This document shows positions 32,641 to 39,586 of a DNA stretch of 42,143 nucleotides, in pieces. The notes below the pieces were generated by a model. The model saw only the letters and a program-made list of their open reading frames with translations. It was not told the origin of the DNA and searched no databases. How positions within the stretch are numbered: the first letter of the stretch is position 1; the number at the start of each line of letters is the position of its first letter. The stretch is from contig JAPLXO010000004.1 of the NCBI GenBank assembly GCA_026396065.1, positions 82,387-124,529 on the forward strand. The letters are read 5' to 3'. The position numbers and the translations under genes were made by a program. The stretch comes from Candidatus Nomurabacteria bacterium (lineage in GTDB: Bacteria > Patescibacteriota > Minisyncoccia > Phycocordibacterales > UBA9973).

Positions 32641-32667
32641 GTACTCACTTAAAAAAACAATAGAAAT

Positions 32668-33279
32668 ATGGAAAGTTTACAAATTCTTTCGTCGATATTT
32701 TTATTGGCGAATAAGTACTTTTGGTTAAAAAGAAAACCAAGCGGATGGATACACGGAATCATTGGAATGATTATTCTGACAGTTTGTTTGTATATACAAA
32801 TGGTTTTCAAAAACGAATCAAATCTTTGGATTATGATTGTGAGTAATCTCACAGCTATTCCAGTAATGATGTATGGCTACCTTATAGCTGTAACAAAAAA
32901 TGGAAGTAGGTTTGAAAACTTGCTAAACAGATGGAACCTCACTTTTAAAATAATTGTTATTGTTTTGACTTTCTTTGTTTGTATATTGATTCTAATAGAA
33001 GCGATTACGACATCATTGTTGATCATACAATTTATTTTAACTAGCATGGCTTCAATCGGTACGCTTTTGCTCGCATTCAACAAAAGATTTACAAACATGA
33101 GCGGTTGGATATTGTTTTTGCTGACACATATATTATCAGCATATACAATGTTTGAAGTGCATGCATCAGTATTGGCTTGGTGCCAAGTAATCTCATGCTT
33201 CTTTGCACTCGTAGGAGTGTACCAAGAAGCAAAAAACAAAAATTTGGAAGTACAACTTCCGGACAACTGCTCTTTATAA
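32668..33279 (+). CDS. Multi-helix membrane protein, possibly PnuC-like, under leader B
   Basis: A 203-aa membrane protein with about six helices: FLLANKYFWLKRKPSGW into IHGIIGMIILTVCLYIQM, SNLTAIPVMMYGYLI, FKIIVIVLTFFVCILILIE, LLIIQFILTSMASIGTLLLA, GWILFLLTHILSAYTM and ASVLAWCQVISCFFALVGVY, ending in QEAKNKNLEVQLPDNCSL. The first and last helices resemble PnuC vitamin-precursor carriers (a xWxxGIxG turn after helix 1 and a closing helix with G-x-Y/W), but no diagnostic motif is clear. If PnuC-like it would import nicotinamide riboside or another vitamin precursor. It has its own promoter, leader and terminator. Confidence 0.6.
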   Translation: MESLQILSSIFLLANKYFWLKRKPSGWIHGIIGMIILTVCLYIQMVFKNESNLWIMIVSNLTAIPVMMYGYLIAVTKNGSRFENLLNRWNLTFKIIVIVLTFFVCILILIEAITTSLLIIQFILTSMASIGTLLLAFNKRFTNMSGWILFLLTHILSAYTMFEVHASVLAWCQVISCFFALVGVYQEAKNKNLEVQLPDNCSL

Positions 33280-33295
33280 AGCGGTTGTTTTTTAT
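33263..33295 (+). terminator. Terminator overlapping the stop of the 203-aa gene
   Basis: Stem ACAACTGC / GCGGTTGT (8 bp, one G-U) around TCTTTATAAA, followed by TTTTTTATTT. The left arm lies inside the last codons and the stop codon is in the loop. Confidence 0.8.
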
Positions 33296-33324
33296 TTGAC
33301 ATAACTTTTTAAAAGTAGTAAATT
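33296..33324 (+). promoter_or_regulatory. Promoter of a short transcript
   Basis: TTGACA, 17-nt spacer, TAAATT. Expected start about 33331. It begins right at the end of the preceding terminator. Confidence 0.55.
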
Positions 33325-33365
33325 GGGTGTAAGTAGAAATTATTTAAATTAAAAAAAATCGAAAC

Positions 33366-33437
33366 ATGGAGGTATTAATCGCAATTGTTTTCATACTTGT
33401 TATGAAACCAATAAAAAAATCAGAGCTTCACAAATAA
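33366..33437 (+). CDS. Tiny hydrophobic peptide ORF (23 aa, tentative)
   Basis: ATG to TAA encodes MEVLIAIVFILVMKPIKKSE plus LHK: a hydrophobic 13-residue segment, then a lysine-rich end. This is the shape of type I toxin peptides or small membrane proteins, but no known family is matched. ATGGAGGTATTAA at its start looks like the TGGAGG part of the leader hairpins and may be incidental. Confidence 0.35.
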   Translation: MEVLIAIVFILVMKPIKKSELHK

Positions 33438-33500
33438 GCTCGAAAGACACTACGCTGTTCGTGCCGGGTGCTACCGAAGGTTAGGATCGTAGTATTTTGA

Positions 33501-33532
33501 AAAAGGTGGACTTAAAACGTTCATCTTTTTTT
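33501..33532. terminator. Bidirectional terminator of the short transcript
   Basis: AAAAGGTGGAC / GTTCATCTTTT pairs over 11 positions with two G-U pairs, loop TTAAAAC, with T-runs on both strands. It can also end the - strand 196-aa gene. Confidence 0.75.
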
Positions 33533-33597
33533 ATTTCTGATTTTAAGCAAGGGGAGTCCTTACTCAATAATTATTAGTTATCCTGTTTTTTTACTCT

Positions 33598-34188
33598 TTA
33601 CTTCACTAATCTCAAAACCCCTTTTATGTCTTTAGAGTCTAGATAACTCTCATATTTTTCTAAGTTTGGAATATTAATATTTAAATCTATTTTAGGCACG
33701 GTGAAAATTATTTTTGATACCCATTCTTTTTGCACTAAATTTTCTTTATAAATACAATTATCTAAATCACCAGAAAGAAGTATCTTTTTATTTTCTCCAA
33801 TAATTTCAAAAATAGAATTATCATATTCTTCTATATTTTTTACGAAAATAATGTACTCATTTATATTCTTAATTCCTTGAATGACTTTTGTCCACAAATC
33901 TTTGTTTCCACTTTGGACTATTATTGATTTGTCTTCTGGAATATTCGCAATATCTATCTCGTTTAACACATCAAAAGTTCTCTCATTTCCTATTTGATTC
34001 AACAATTCTTCTTTCGCCATTGGAAAAGCTGTGAAATAAATAACCTTGGAACCTTGCTGTATTAATTTACCAGCCAAAGTGACAGAAAAATACGAAGCTC
34101 CAGATTTATCTGCTCCTATCACCAAACAAGGCAAAAATGATTCGTTGAATTCAAGGTCTTTGTTATCGAGTGTGATTTTGTTAGACAT
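33598..34188 (-). CDS. P-loop-like protein with degenerate Walker A (unknown)
   Basis: A 196-aa protein with the outline of a RecA-like or SIMIBI P-loop domain: a strand FLPCLVIGADKSGASYFS where the loop would be, then LAGKLIQQGSKVIYFTAF like the post-loop helix and second strand, and later KSIIVQSGN and EYIIFVKNIEEYD strands. The loop GADKSGASYFS lacks the GK[ST] lysine-serine pair, so classic ATP binding is doubtful. It may be a pseudo-ATPase partner or an inactive remnant. TATAAT 7 nt before the ATG predicts a leaderless mRNA. Confidence 0.6.
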   Translation of the reverse strand: MSNKITLDNKDLEFNESFLPCLVIGADKSGASYFSVTLAGKLIQQGSKVIYFTAFPMAKEELLNQIGNERTFDVLNEIDIANIPEDKSIIVQSGNKDLWTKVIQGIKNINEYIIFVKNIEEYDNSIFEIIGENKKILLSGDLDNCIYKENLVQKEWVSKIIFTVPKIDLNINIPNLEKYESYLDSKDIKGVLRLVK

Positions 34189-34195
34189 GAAATTA

Positions 34196-34201
34196 ATTAT
34201 A
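34196..34201 (-). promoter_or_regulatory. -10 box of the 196-aa gene, leaderless
   Basis: TATAAT on the - strand, 7 nt before the ATG at 34188, back to back with the CPBP promoter. Confidence 0.6.
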
Positions 34202-34237
34202 TCAGATTTCTCCCACTAGCAATGAGTGATTTTAGTG

Positions 34238-34243
34238 TATAAT
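34238..34243 (+). promoter_or_regulatory. -10 box of the CPBP gene, leaderless
   Basis: TATAAT ends 6 nt before the ATG at 34250. Confidence 0.65.
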
Positions 34244-34249
34244 TTAAAA

Positions 34250-34753
34250 ATGACAACATCGGAAAATTTATTTATTTTTATAACGCTTGGTATTCTTTTT
34301 ATTTTATTTTTTGTAATAAAAAAAATTCCATGGAGTAAAATTGGGTTTATTCCTAAACCTTGGTACAAGGGATGGCTATCTGTATTTTTGTTTAGTGCGA
34401 GTGTTTTTGTATTAGTGCAAGTATTTTTTAATTTTTCAGCACTTCCTGTTTGGGTTACAGATAAAGATCCACTAATACCACTTTTAATAATAGTATTTCT
34501 TCAAGAATTAATATTTAGAGGTCTTTTAATAACTTGGCTCGAGCGTTGGGGAAAACAAAAAGCTTTATGGATTAGTACACTTGTTTTTGGTTTGGTTCAT
34601 TTAGTTCAACCAAGTTCTTGGCTTATTACAGCATTAAGTTTTGTTGGAGGATACTTTTGGGGTTGGCACTTTTTAAAATTTCGAAATATATACCTACTTA
34701 TCATTTCTCACTTAATCATAAATTTGAGTTTTAATTATATTCTTTTCCACTAA
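34250..34753 (+). CDS. CPBP/CAAX-type intramembrane metalloprotease
   Basis: A 167-aa membrane protein of the CPBP (Abi/CAAX protease) family. The first motif, normally EExxxR, reads QELIFRG (Gln in place of the first Glu, catalytic Glu kept). The second zone is LVFGLVHLVQP with the first metal His, then FVGGYFWGWHFLKFRNIYLL and the last motif ISHLIINLSF with the second His. Four to five helices surround these. It probably cuts or modifies a membrane or prenylated substrate, which is unknown. The start is set after the TATAAT box; a GTG upstream would read through the promoter. Its end overlaps the convergent 122-aa gene by 4 nt. Confidence 0.85.
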   Translation: MTTSENLFIFITLGILFILFFVIKKIPWSKIGFIPKPWYKGWLSVFLFSASVFVLVQVFFNFSALPVWVTDKDPLIPLLIIVFLQELIFRGLLITWLERWGKQKALWISTLVFGLVHLVQPSSWLITALSFVGGYFWGWHFLKFRNIYLLIISHLIINLSFNYILFH

Positions 34754-35118
34754 TAAATACTAGTTAATATTTGGAATATACCAACAATAACAGCAATCCA
34801 TATAGACCACATCGCAATTTTTTTTGCATCTTTGCTACTTTCTCTAGCTTCTTTTAAGTCTATGTAATCAATTGCGGAAGCCATTCCTTTGTCAGTTAAA
34901 CAGCAATAACCAATATTGTTTCTAACTTCAAACTGGTCAATCATTGCTGGGTTTCCAGTCGAAGAATTTCCATCTTTAAATAACTTTAAATACAAAAAAT
35001 ATTCGGTAGAACCAGAAATAATTTTAAATTTATCAAATAATTGGACTTCAGTAAAACCATTTGGTTTGTTAAATGCCCAAATTAGTATTTTTATATATAG
35101 ACTTTCTTCTGTTTTCAT
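34750..35118 (-). CDS. Winged-helix-like protein with C-terminal membrane anchor (unknown)
   Basis: A 122-aa protein with an N-terminal alpha/beta region that may be a winged helix (IKILIWAFNKPNGFTEVQLF, then SSTGNPAMIDQFEVRNNIGY and CCLTDKGMASAIDYI, where the last resembles a wing-helix with LT-x-KG). A charged linker KEARESSKDAKK leads to one C-terminal helix (IAMWSIWIAVIVGIFQILTS), giving a tail-anchored protein. It lies 30 nt downstream of the adenosyltransferase gene on the same strand, so it may be cotranscribed with the RNR operon. No family recognised. Confidence 0.55.
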   Translation of the reverse strand: MKTEESLYIKILIWAFNKPNGFTEVQLFDKFKIISGSTEYFLYLKLFKDGNSSTGNPAMIDQFEVRNNIGYCCLTDKGMASAIDYIDLKEARESSKDAKKIAMWSIWIAVIVGIFQILTSIY

Positions 35119-35148
35119 AAAAATTAAATATAATAAAGTTGTAACATT

Positions 35149-35790
35149 TTACTCATACCTCGGGGCTTCTTCGGTAATACCTGCGACATGGTTTGAGGCG
35201 CGGGCGAAGGCGTAGAGGACTGATGAGAGGCGGTTTAAGTATGCGAGAGTTTGGGGGTTGATGGATTTTTCCCCTCCTTGTGGAGGAGGGGTGTCTCGGT
35301 AATCCGAGACGGGGTGGTGATTCTGGTTTTGGGTGGTGATTTTTTCTTTCTGCTCTTCTGCAACACCCACTACTCGGCGTTCTGCTCGGCGGGCGATGGT
35401 GCGAGCGATGTCGCAGAGTGATGCGAGCTCTGTACCACCAGACACGAAAAAAGTTTTAATCGGTGGAAGCATTTTTTCGATGCCATCGATAATTTCTTCG
35501 AGCCATTTCACTTTTTCTTCAGTGATAGTTTTATCAGCGCCAGCGAGTTCTGCTTGAATGATAAATAAATCTTGCTGAATTCTGTCGATAGTCTCAGAAA
35601 GTTTTATTTCTTGATCAGATAAAGTAAAAGCCACCTTTAAAGTGGCAGCTTTTACTTTTACCAAACCTAGAAAAGAATTTATTTCATCCATAGAGCCGAG
35701 GGCTTCGGCTATCGCACTACTTTTTGATATACGTTGATCGCATCCAAAAGTTTTAGTTGTTCCATTGTCTCCTTTTCTGGTATATAGCAT
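35149..35790 (-). CDS. PduO-type cob(I)alamin adenosyltransferase
   Basis: A 213-aa ATR that moves an adenosyl group from ATP to cob(I)alamin, making the adenosylcobalamin used by the RNR next door. N-terminal ATP-binding motif: YTRKGDNGTTKTFG (about aa 3-16). The helical bundle has EALGSMDEINSFLGL, the FFVSGGTELASLCDIARTIA region and the RRAERRVV signature (about aa 130). The closing AYLNRLSSVLYAFARASNH is also typical. About aa 153-173 (NHHPVSDYRDTPPPQGGEKS) come from an in-frame palindromic repeat, placed in a loop ahead of the last helix, so the protein is probably still active. It starts 12 nt after nrdJ ends. Confidence 0.93.
   Translation of the reverse strand: MLYTRKGDNGTTKTFGCDQRISKSSAIAEALGSMDEINSFLGLVKVKAATLKVAFTLSDQEIKLSETIDRIQQDLFIIQAELAGADKTITEEKVKWLEEIIDGIEKMLPPIKTFFVSGGTELASLCDIARTIARRAERRVVGVAEEQKEKITTQNQNHHPVSDYRDTPPPQGGEKSINPQTLAYLNRLSSVLYAFARASNHVAGITEEAPRYE
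35268..35318. repeat. In-frame palindromic repeat inside the adenosyltransferase gene
   Basis: CCCCTCC...GGAGGGG (35271-35277 / 35285-35291) followed by GTCTCGG-TAAT-CCGAGAC (35293-35310), then GGGGTGGTGA. The two-palindrome layout matches the DUF4430 gene insert. Confidence 0.8.
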
Positions 35791-35802
35791 TTTTTTATTT
35801 AA

Positions 35803-38085
35803 TTAAATTTCGCAAAGTCCTCCTACGCAAGCGAGCTCTTTCTTTACTTCTGTCTCATCTTCTCTTTCATAAGTCACAATTTTTGAGAAATCAATTTCGC
35901 CAAGTCTTTCCTTCATCTCTTCGTATTTCTCTTTTGTAATAGCTTCATATGGAGCGAGCTGGTACACATGGTTTGAACGGGGAAGGAATGAAAGTCCTCC
36001 TACTATTTCCCAGTTTTCATAAATCCAATGAGCCACTTTTAGCCATTCATCTTCCCCGACAGAGATAGTCACAGAAGGATTGTGTTCAGTATAATGATTC
36101 TTCACGACTTTCCAGTGTTCTAACTGTCCAATAGCATCTACATCATCTTTACATATAGCACCCTCTGGGGCTTTAATTGGAAACTCCAATACAAATGTAG
36201 TAGCATTTTCTCTTGTTTGTCCTACTTCAGGGAAATGAGGTACTCCTTGGTCACGAAGCATTTTGAAAAGAGCGTCTGTAGTAGAAATACGAACACGTCG
36301 AATGTAATAAGGAGCATGGCGAGTATGCATACCAGAAGAGCAGTCCACAGTTTGTGAAGTATTTCCAGACGGCTTCACGCAAGTCACACAAGTGGATTGG
36401 TTTATACCAAATTTCTCAGCATATTTTTTATTTACTTTAACTGCTTCATTTTTTAACTTTTCTAGAATTTTTGGATCACGCACAAGAGCACAATCCCATT
36501 GACCTGTTATTGATACTCCTAGCAATCTTTCTTTTTCACAATTCTTTTTCCATTCTTTTGAAAGGTAAGGGAAGTATGTGAGTGTTGATTGGTATGTACC
36601 AAGAATTGTAGCTACACGAACTTTTTTTAATAAAGTTTCTTCTGTATCATCTGCACGTGCTACTACTTCTGAAAGATTACAAAATTGTTTTGATTGCAAA
36701 ATAATTTCTCCACAAGGATTTGTACCCCATGCTGGATAAATACCACCTTTGAATTGATCAAGTCGGCGCTTTGGTAAAGTATTTGCTAATCCTCCACGAT
36801 TAAATATTCCACGCTCTCCTGAACCAGATTTCATAAGAGCGATCCATTCATCTAGAAATTCTGTAGAACTTGGCTTTGTTAAATACACAGCAGAATTGTT
36901 TGCTAGCATTCTTTGTCCTTCATTTAAATAAAATTGTCCTTTCTTTGAATCACGAATCATTTCATCATCTAAATCAGAAAGAGAAATCATCGCACTTCTA
37001 CGTACTCCTCCAGCTACGACGCATTCACCAATTTTACAAATAATATCGTGCGCATCCATATTTGAAAGATGTCGTCCTTGTCTACGGAAAATTCTTTCAC
37101 GAGTGAATTCTAAAAGAGAACGAATTGGCTCAGGACCAGAACTTTTTCCTCCCATAGTTTTCAGACGTGAACCTGCTGGACGAATAAGAGAATAATCAAA
37201 ATTAATATCTCCACCTTCAAACCATGTTTTCATTCCTAATGCAAACGAATCTGCCCATCCTTCTTTACTGTCAGGTATTACATAATTAATTGCTTTCTTT
37301 CCATTTTGTTTTTGAATTTGTGGAAGAGCTTGAATATTTTCACTTTCTACAGACCATCCTACTCCAGTGCCACACATTGAGATATACATCACCTCTGCGA
37401 AGTCTTGGAAGCATCTAGGTGCAATAAATGAACAGTTGTAAGCACATACATTTGTTTTTCTAGCAGCCTTACCAGCAAACTGTAAAAGACGCATAGAAGG
37501 TAAGGATTCTTGGCTTAAAATAGCTTCACGAACTTCTTTATATTCTGCATCTGAAAGCTTTCCATTTATATTATCCTTCATAAAGTCCATATATCTTCCT
37601 ACTGTTTCTATCCATGTTTCACGGCGATCAGCTTCAGGAATCCATTTTGCATATGTACGATAATATACAAGTTCTGCTAAAGAATTACGAAAATATTTTT
37701 TACTTTCAGCAAAAAGCTCTTTTGTTTCTTCTGGAACAGAGCCTACTTTTTCACGAACGAGTGAACGCTCTTGTCGGTAAAGAATATATCCCTTAGCAGT
37801 ATTTACAAAAGCTGAATTTATTAATTCATTTTCTACAACATCTTGAATCATTTCAACTGTAGGAATAAAATTTTTAATTTTATTTTCTCTTTGAACTAAA
37901 AGAAGTTTATCCAAAACTTTTACCATCACTTTTTCTGCGCTACTTTCATCTCCTTCTTTTACAGATTGCATGGCACGAAAAATGGCACGTGTTACTCTTT
38001 TTTCATCAAAGGGAACAATTGTGCCATCTCTTTTTTGTATTTTCTGTAGTGGTGAATATTTTTTTGCATTCATTATGTTTTTCAT
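35803..38085 (-). CDS. nrdJ: Class II adenosylcobalamin-dependent ribonucleotide reductase
   Basis: A 760-aa class II RNR that reduces ribonucleotides for DNA synthesis, using adenosylcobalamin as radical source. An N-terminal ATP-cone (about aa 15-100, IQKRDGTIVPFDEKRVTRAI) is followed by the barrel: ESLPSMRLLQFAGKAARKTN with CAYNCSFIAP (redox Cys), MCGTGVGWSVE, GERGIFNRGG, the active-site NPCGEIIL (radical Cys and Glu), and SGNTSQTVDCSSGMHTRHAP. The C-terminal shuttle cysteines are in ELACVGGLCEI. The sequence is of the monomeric, Lactobacillus RTPR-like type, which acts on triphosphates; substrate level is inference. Its ATG overlaps the upstream S-component stop by 4 nt and the adenosyltransferase follows. 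Confidence 0.95.
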   Translation of the reverse strand: MKNIMNAKKYSPLQKIQKRDGTIVPFDEKRVTRAIFRAMQSVKEGDESSAEKVMVKVLDKLLLVQRENKIKNFIPTVEMIQDVVENELINSAFVNTAKGYILYRQERSLVREKVGSVPEETKELFAESKKYFRNSLAELVYYRTYAKWIPEADRRETWIETVGRYMDFMKDNINGKLSDAEYKEVREAILSQESLPSMRLLQFAGKAARKTNVCAYNCSFIAPRCFQDFAEVMYISMCGTGVGWSVESENIQALPQIQKQNGKKAINYVIPDSKEGWADSFALGMKTWFEGGDINFDYSLIRPAGSRLKTMGGKSSGPEPIRSLLEFTRERIFRRQGRHLSNMDAHDIICKIGECVVAGGVRRSAMISLSDLDDEMIRDSKKGQFYLNEGQRMLANNSAVYLTKPSSTEFLDEWIALMKSGSGERGIFNRGGLANTLPKRRLDQFKGGIYPAWGTNPCGEIILQSKQFCNLSEVVARADDTEETLLKKVRVATILGTYQSTLTYFPYLSKEWKKNCEKERLLGVSITGQWDCALVRDPKILEKLKNEAVKVNKKYAEKFGINQSTCVTCVKPSGNTSQTVDCSSGMHTRHAPYYIRRVRISTTDALFKMLRDQGVPHFPEVGQTRENATTFVLEFPIKAPEGAICKDDVDAIGQLEHWKVVKNHYTEHNPSVTISVGEDEWLKVAHWIYENWEIVGGLSFLPRSNHVYQLAPYEAITKEKYEEMKERLGEIDFSKIVTYEREDETEVKKELACVGGLCEI

Positions 38086-38666
38086 ATTTGTTTTGGATTT
38101 AAAATTTTTATAATATTTGGAACTTCCCCGCCTGCCATCGCTTCGCTCAGGCGATTGCGGGCAGGTAGTTTTTGATTTTCAATAATATATTTGTAGATGA
38201 GAGGAGAGAAGACTACCGCAAAACAAATATTACCAGTGAGATGAAGAATCGTGAATGGAATTTGTCCGGCTAGTGAGGCAGTGAAACTTTGGTGGAAAAA
38301 AAGTGGTCCGATAGTTAATCCTGTAATTGCGTCGTAGAAAATAGTGGCAAAAATTGCAAACTTTGCATAATTCCAAGCTTTATTTTTTTTATTTTTAAAA
38401 TACATTGTTGCGAAGAGTCCTAAAATTCCGTAAACAGTTGCTGTGATGAGTGTCCAAATGCCAACCTTGGCTGTAATAATATCGTAAAGAATAATACTTA
38501 AGAAACCAAACATAAATCCCGCCAGTTTTCCATAAGTTTTTGCAAATGGCATTTGCGTGGCGAGTAAGGGTTCGATATTGGGGGGACGAAATGGAATTAG
38601 ACGAAGTAAAAAACAAAAAATAAATCCGAGTACATATTTGAAATAATTTTTTGTATAATTTTGCAT
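38082..38666 (-). CDS. ECF transporter S-component-like protein, probably for cobalamin
   Basis: A 194-aa membrane protein with about six helices: YVLGFIFCFLLRLIPFRPPN, MPFAKTYGKLAGFMFGFLSI then ILYDIITAKVGIWTLITATV, YGILGLFATMYF, KFAIFATIFYDAITGLTIGP, and HLTGNICFAVVFSPLIYKYI. The pattern RPPNxxP, the AKTYGKLAGFxxG segment and the YDxxT repeats fit ECF S-components, the substrate-binding subunits of vitamin importers. The substrate is inferred as cobalamin from the operon with nrdJ and the adenosyltransferase. No EcfT/EcfA genes are nearby; they may be shared and encoded elsewhere. Residues after about aa 165 (LPARNRLSEAMAGGEVP) come from a palindromic repeat, so the tail is not ancestral. 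Confidence 0.7.
   Translation of the reverse strand: MQNYTKNYFKYVLGFIFCFLLRLIPFRPPNIEPLLATQMPFAKTYGKLAGFMFGFLSIILYDIITAKVGIWTLITATVYGILGLFATMYFKNKKNKAWNYAKFAIFATIFYDAITGLTIGPLFFHQSFTASLAGQIPFTILHLTGNICFAVVFSPLIYKYIIENQKLPARNRLSEAMAGGEVPNIIKILNPKQI
38126..38166. repeat. In-frame palindromic repeat in the S-component gene tail
   Basis: CCTGCC-ATCGC...GCGAT-TGCG-GGCAGG forms a nested inverted repeat of GC-rich sequence inside an AT-rich gene. It codes for LPARNRLSEAMAGGE near the C-terminus. Confidence 0.75.
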
Positions 38667-38860
38667 AAATTTTTATGGCTCTTGGCAACTTTTTTACAAA
38701 GCGTATAATAATATTAGTTGTCTGATCTCGCGACTGCTAGATTAGTATACTACCAAAAAATTTTTTTAGAAAATTGGGGATAACTAACCAAAATTATAGG
38801 TTTTTTGGGAAAATTAGTAGAAGTTTTATTATTAATAATTAATGTTTTTAAAAAAATAAA
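38667..38860. promoter_or_regulatory. Divergent regulatory region of the RNR operon and the 159-aa gene
   Basis: A 194-nt gap. TATAAT/ATTATA words near 38704 can serve either strand, and TATACT near 38747 points to the 159-aa gene. On the + strand CCAAAAAA and TTTTTTGG enclose about 45 nt and may fold in its leader. No cobalamin riboswitch core is seen here, although the operon to the left uses cobalamin. Confidence 0.45.
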
Positions 38861-39340
38861 ATGTATATGAAAAAATTGCTTAAGATATCATCTATTTTAG
38901 CTATCGTCGCAGGAATCGTATTGATTATTGGTGGACTTTGGGGTATAAGTTTTACTCATAAAAATGTAGTAGAAGAAAAAATTACAACTTCACCAGATTC
39001 TTCATTACCAAATCAATTGGTAAGTGGTCCAATGACATTAAAAGCCCAAGCTGAAGTAATAAGAGAGCATACACTTAAGATGACAGGTGGAAAAACATAT
39101 GCCGAAATGCCAAGAGAGATTCCAAAGCTTGATTTGGCAGGTAAACCTGTATTAGATGCAAAGGGTGTTGCTGTAATGATGCCAAATACAGCACGTGATA
39201 TATGGGTTACAGCTACAGCTCTAACTACGGCTCTTCATCTGGGTATGATTACTTATGCATTTTCAGGATTGATTCTATTGTTTGGATTAATTTCTGTTAT
39301 GACAGGGATAGTCTTCTCTGCTTTGAGCAAGAGATACTAG
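38861..39340 (+). CDS. Two-helix membrane protein of unknown function (159 aa)
   Basis: A 159-aa protein with an N-terminal helix (KISSILAIVAGIVLIIGGLWG, about aa 8-29), an outside loop of about 90 aa (VVEEKITTSPDSSLPNQLVS through PNTARDIWV) and a C-terminal helix pair region (AFSGLILLFGLISVMTGIVFSAL). The loop has a conserved-looking block KMTGGKTYAEMPREIPKLDL. I do not recognise the family. A second ATG two codons in (38867) may be the start. It is a single-gene unit closed by a 20-bp palindromic terminator. Confidence 0.65.
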   Translation: MYMKKLLKISSILAIVAGIVLIIGGLWGISFTHKNVVEEKITTSPDSSLPNQLVSGPMTLKAQAEVIREHTLKMTGGKTYAEMPREIPKLDLAGKPVLDAKGVAVMMPNTARDIWVTATALTTALHLGMITYAFSGLILLFGLISVMTGIVFSALSKRY

Positions 39341-39351
39341 GAAAATTTAAA

Positions 39352-39396
39352 TCAATACATAAAAACCGACAATATATGTCGGTTTTTATGTATTGA
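39352..39396. terminator. Twenty-base-pair palindromic terminator
   Basis: A perfect 20-bp inverted repeat (39352-39371 / 39377-39396, loop ATATA) with core AAAAACCGACA / TGTCGGTTTTT. It ends transcription of the 159-aa gene and, by symmetry, transcripts from the right. It abuts the left 188-bp inverted repeat by 2 nt. Confidence 0.88.
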
Positions 39397-39398
39397 TG

Positions 39399-39586
39399 CG
39401 GTGTTTGTTGGACAAAGTTCGAAACTATTTCGAGCAAAATCCAAATGATTAAAACTAATAAAATGGACTCGGCAGGGCGAAACAATTTGTCTGGGGTTTC
39501 GGATTCGCCCTGCCTCGGCTGATTTCCCGCCCGCAGGAGGGGTCTGGGGAGGAATGCGGGCGGGTTTCGGACTGGGGGTTTTCGGA
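39399..39586. repeat. Left 188-bp inverted repeat of the XRE cassette
   Basis: It begins CGGTGTTTGTTGGACAAAG and ends GGGGGTTTTCGGA. Its reverse complement recurs at 41840-42027 with the same length and only a few differences, clustered near 39447-39464. The inner part is GC-rich (GGCAGGGCGAAACAATTTG, GCCCGCAGGAGGGG) unlike the surroundings. Together the copies bracket 2253 bp. Confidence 0.93.

Larger units (their letters stand above)
33331..33532 (+). ncRNA. Short structured transcript of about 200 nt
   Basis: The 318-nt gap between 33280 and 33597 holds a transcription unit with a TTGACA promoter, a 23-codon ORF, a hairpin GAGCTT-CACAAAT-AAGCTC, a structured GC-richer part enclosed by ACTACG / CGTAGT (33449-33454 / 33488-33493) and a terminator at 33501-33532. 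The GC-richer block stands out from its AT-rich surroundings. It may be a small RNA, or mRNA for the tiny peptide with a structured 3' UTR. Confidence 0.5.

Noticed and set aside
33366-33400. Fourth copy of the leader hairpin
   Set aside because: TGGAGGT is present but CTTCA, the long outer stem and the GKTCTTYG motif are missing.
38395-38688. 97-codon - strand frame over the S-component gene
   Set aside because: Alternative frame of the S-component; lacks its membrane-protein pattern and start context.
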